DNA of 6,900 nucleotides, taken from the NCBI GenBank assembly GCA_024655865.1, contig JANLFM010000047.1, forward strand, positions 1-6,900. The letters run 5' to 3'. Shown in pieces: positions 6,249 through 6,900 of the stretch. The position numbers and the translations under genes are program-made. A model generated the notes under the pieces. That model searched no databases. It was given only the letters and a program-made list of their open reading frames with translations, and had not been told where the DNA came from. This DNA comes from Caldisericota bacterium. GTDB taxonomy: Bacteria; Caldisericota; JANLFM01. Numbering within the stretch: position 1 is the stretch's first letter; every line of letters starts with the position of its first letter.

Positions 6249-6322
6249 TCAGTCATGATACTGTAATAAAGAGGAAGGAAAGAGAATCTCTGAAAAAAAT
6301 GTCATCGGCAAGGAGGTCCGAA

Positions 6323-6775
6323 GTGCGTGGCAAAAATAGCAGAATTATTTGGTTAGCCGCACTACTTCTCATCCTCTTCCTTGGGGGATGTGCCTCCAGA
6401 GTAGATGTTCGTACTGACCATTATCTCTTTGAGGGAAAAAGCGCACACTGGGAAGCAAAGCTCGATTACTCCTACAAGCAAGTCTTCTACGATAATCCGG
6501 AAACCAAACGCCTGGAATACGATAGCATCACCTGGTCCAAACTATATCTTTGCTTTCAAGGACCGGAGGAAAAAGCCCTGGATGTCTCCTGGGACCTGAA
6601 AAGCCAGACTTTGGGGGCATCCGGCTCCGGATTTGAGTTCCAAAAAGGACGCTGGGCAGTAGCCAGCTCCTCTACTGGCCGGAAGGAGCATATTCTAAAT
6701 CGGAGTGACGAGCTGACCTTGACTATCCGCTGGCAAGGCCAAGTTGAGACCCTCTCCTTGAGAGTCGAAGATTAG
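6323..6775 (+). CDS. Small lipoprotein of unknown function
   Basis: The preferred start is the GTG at 6323, with a near-perfect AAGGAGGT (6310-6317) 5 bases before it. The ATG at 6299 lies in the same frame but has no ribosome site, and would place that AAGGAGGT inside the coding region. From GTG the protein has 150 residues: a short basic start (MRGKNSR), a hydrophobic core at 8-20 and a lipobox LGGC with Cys23 as the lipidated residue. The mature part (about 128 residues) alternates hydrophilic and aromatic residues in a beta-type pattern (SITWSKLYLCFQG, LDVSWDLKSQTLG, ELTLTIRWQGQVETLSL), suggesting a compact beta-sandwich. I recognise no family. It sits behind the kinase under its own operator-like site C, so it is a likely target, and perhaps a partner, of the two-component system. 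Confidence 0.85.
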   Translation: MRGKNSRIIWLAALLLILFLGGCASRVDVRTDHYLFEGKSAHWEAKLDYSYKQVFYDNPETKRLEYDSITWSKLYLCFQGPEEKALDVSWDLKSQTLGASGSGFEFQKGRWAVASSSTGRKEHILNRSDELTLTIRWQGQVETLSLRVED

Positions 6776-6841
6776 GCGTACAGAATTTCCTTTTCCCTCG
6801 TCTTTAAAAACAAAAAGACAACGACGAAAGGTGTTTCCTAA

Positions 6842-6900
6842 ATGGAAGGTTTAACGGAGAGGGAAAAGGAAATATTGCAACTTTTAGCTCTGGGATGGAG
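6842..6900 (+). CDS. LuxR/GerE-type helix-turn-helix protein (5' partial)
   Basis: The ATG at 6842 opens a frame reading MEGLTEREKEILQLLALGW before the window ends. LTEREKEILQLLALG is the classic first helix of the LuxR/GerE DNA-binding domain. An in-frame TAA directly before the ATG (6839-6841) excludes a longer N-terminus, and AAAGGTG (6827-6833) at 8 bases is a fair ribosome site. The HTH therefore begins at residue 4. The protein lacks an N-terminal receiver or ligand domain and could be a stand-alone GerE-like regulator or carry extra domains after the HTH. The rest lies outside the window. Confidence 0.8.
   Translation, partial: MEGLTEREKEILQLLALGW

Noticed and set aside
6800-6819. Possible terminator after the lipoprotein gene (GTCTTT...AAAGAC)
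   Set aside because: Only 6 bp with an A-rich 8-base loop, no T run after it, and it lies close to the ribosome site of the next gene. Too weak to call.

Overview
The window reads as chromosomal DNA of a low-to-mid GC Firmicutes-type bacterium, probably of the clostridial/Desulfotomaculum-like kind. This rests on strong GGAGG-type ribosome sites, use of GTG and TTG starts, signal-peptide proteins and a lipoprotein, ECF-sigma/anti-sigma coupling, and a GerE/LuxR-type helix-turn-helix. It is an inference and I cannot name a species. Every convincing gene lies on the + strand. There are no tRNA or rRNA genes, no CRISPR array and no transposase.

Layout. (1) 1-96: open 3' tail of a possible upstream gene, whose end overlaps a response-regulator-type direct repeat (72-89). 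(2) 257-1069: secreted protein of unknown function, followed by a hairpin (1079-1101) that has terminator form only when read on the - strand. (3) 1125-2123: membrane-anchored, beta-rich extracytoplasmic protein of unknown function. (4) 2240-3998: overlapping pair made of an ECF-type sigma factor and a single-pass membrane protein with a LolA/RseB-like external domain, the likely anti-sigma factor. (5) about 4074-4331: decayed partial copy of the secreted gene at 257, ending in a 36-bp tandem operator. (6) 4341-6235: OmpR/PhoB-type response regulator and its HAMP/HisKA/HATPase sensor kinase, overlapping by TTGA. (7) 6323-6775: small lipoprotein, preceded by another copy of the operator. (8) 6842-6900: start of a LuxR/GerE-type HTH gene cut by the window end.

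The main unifying observation is a direct-repeat element, TTTAACA-GGGA-TTTAACA (7-bp half-sites, 11-bp period, like Pho-box sites of OmpR/PhoB regulators). It occurs before the secreted protein (72-89), twice in tandem before the regulator gene itself (4281-4316), and before the lipoprotein (6231-6248). The simplest model is an autoregulated two-component system that also controls two exported proteins of unknown function. A separate sigma/anti-sigma surface-sensing pair lies between them. Half of a once-duplicated secreted-protein locus survives as a relic next to the regulator promoter.
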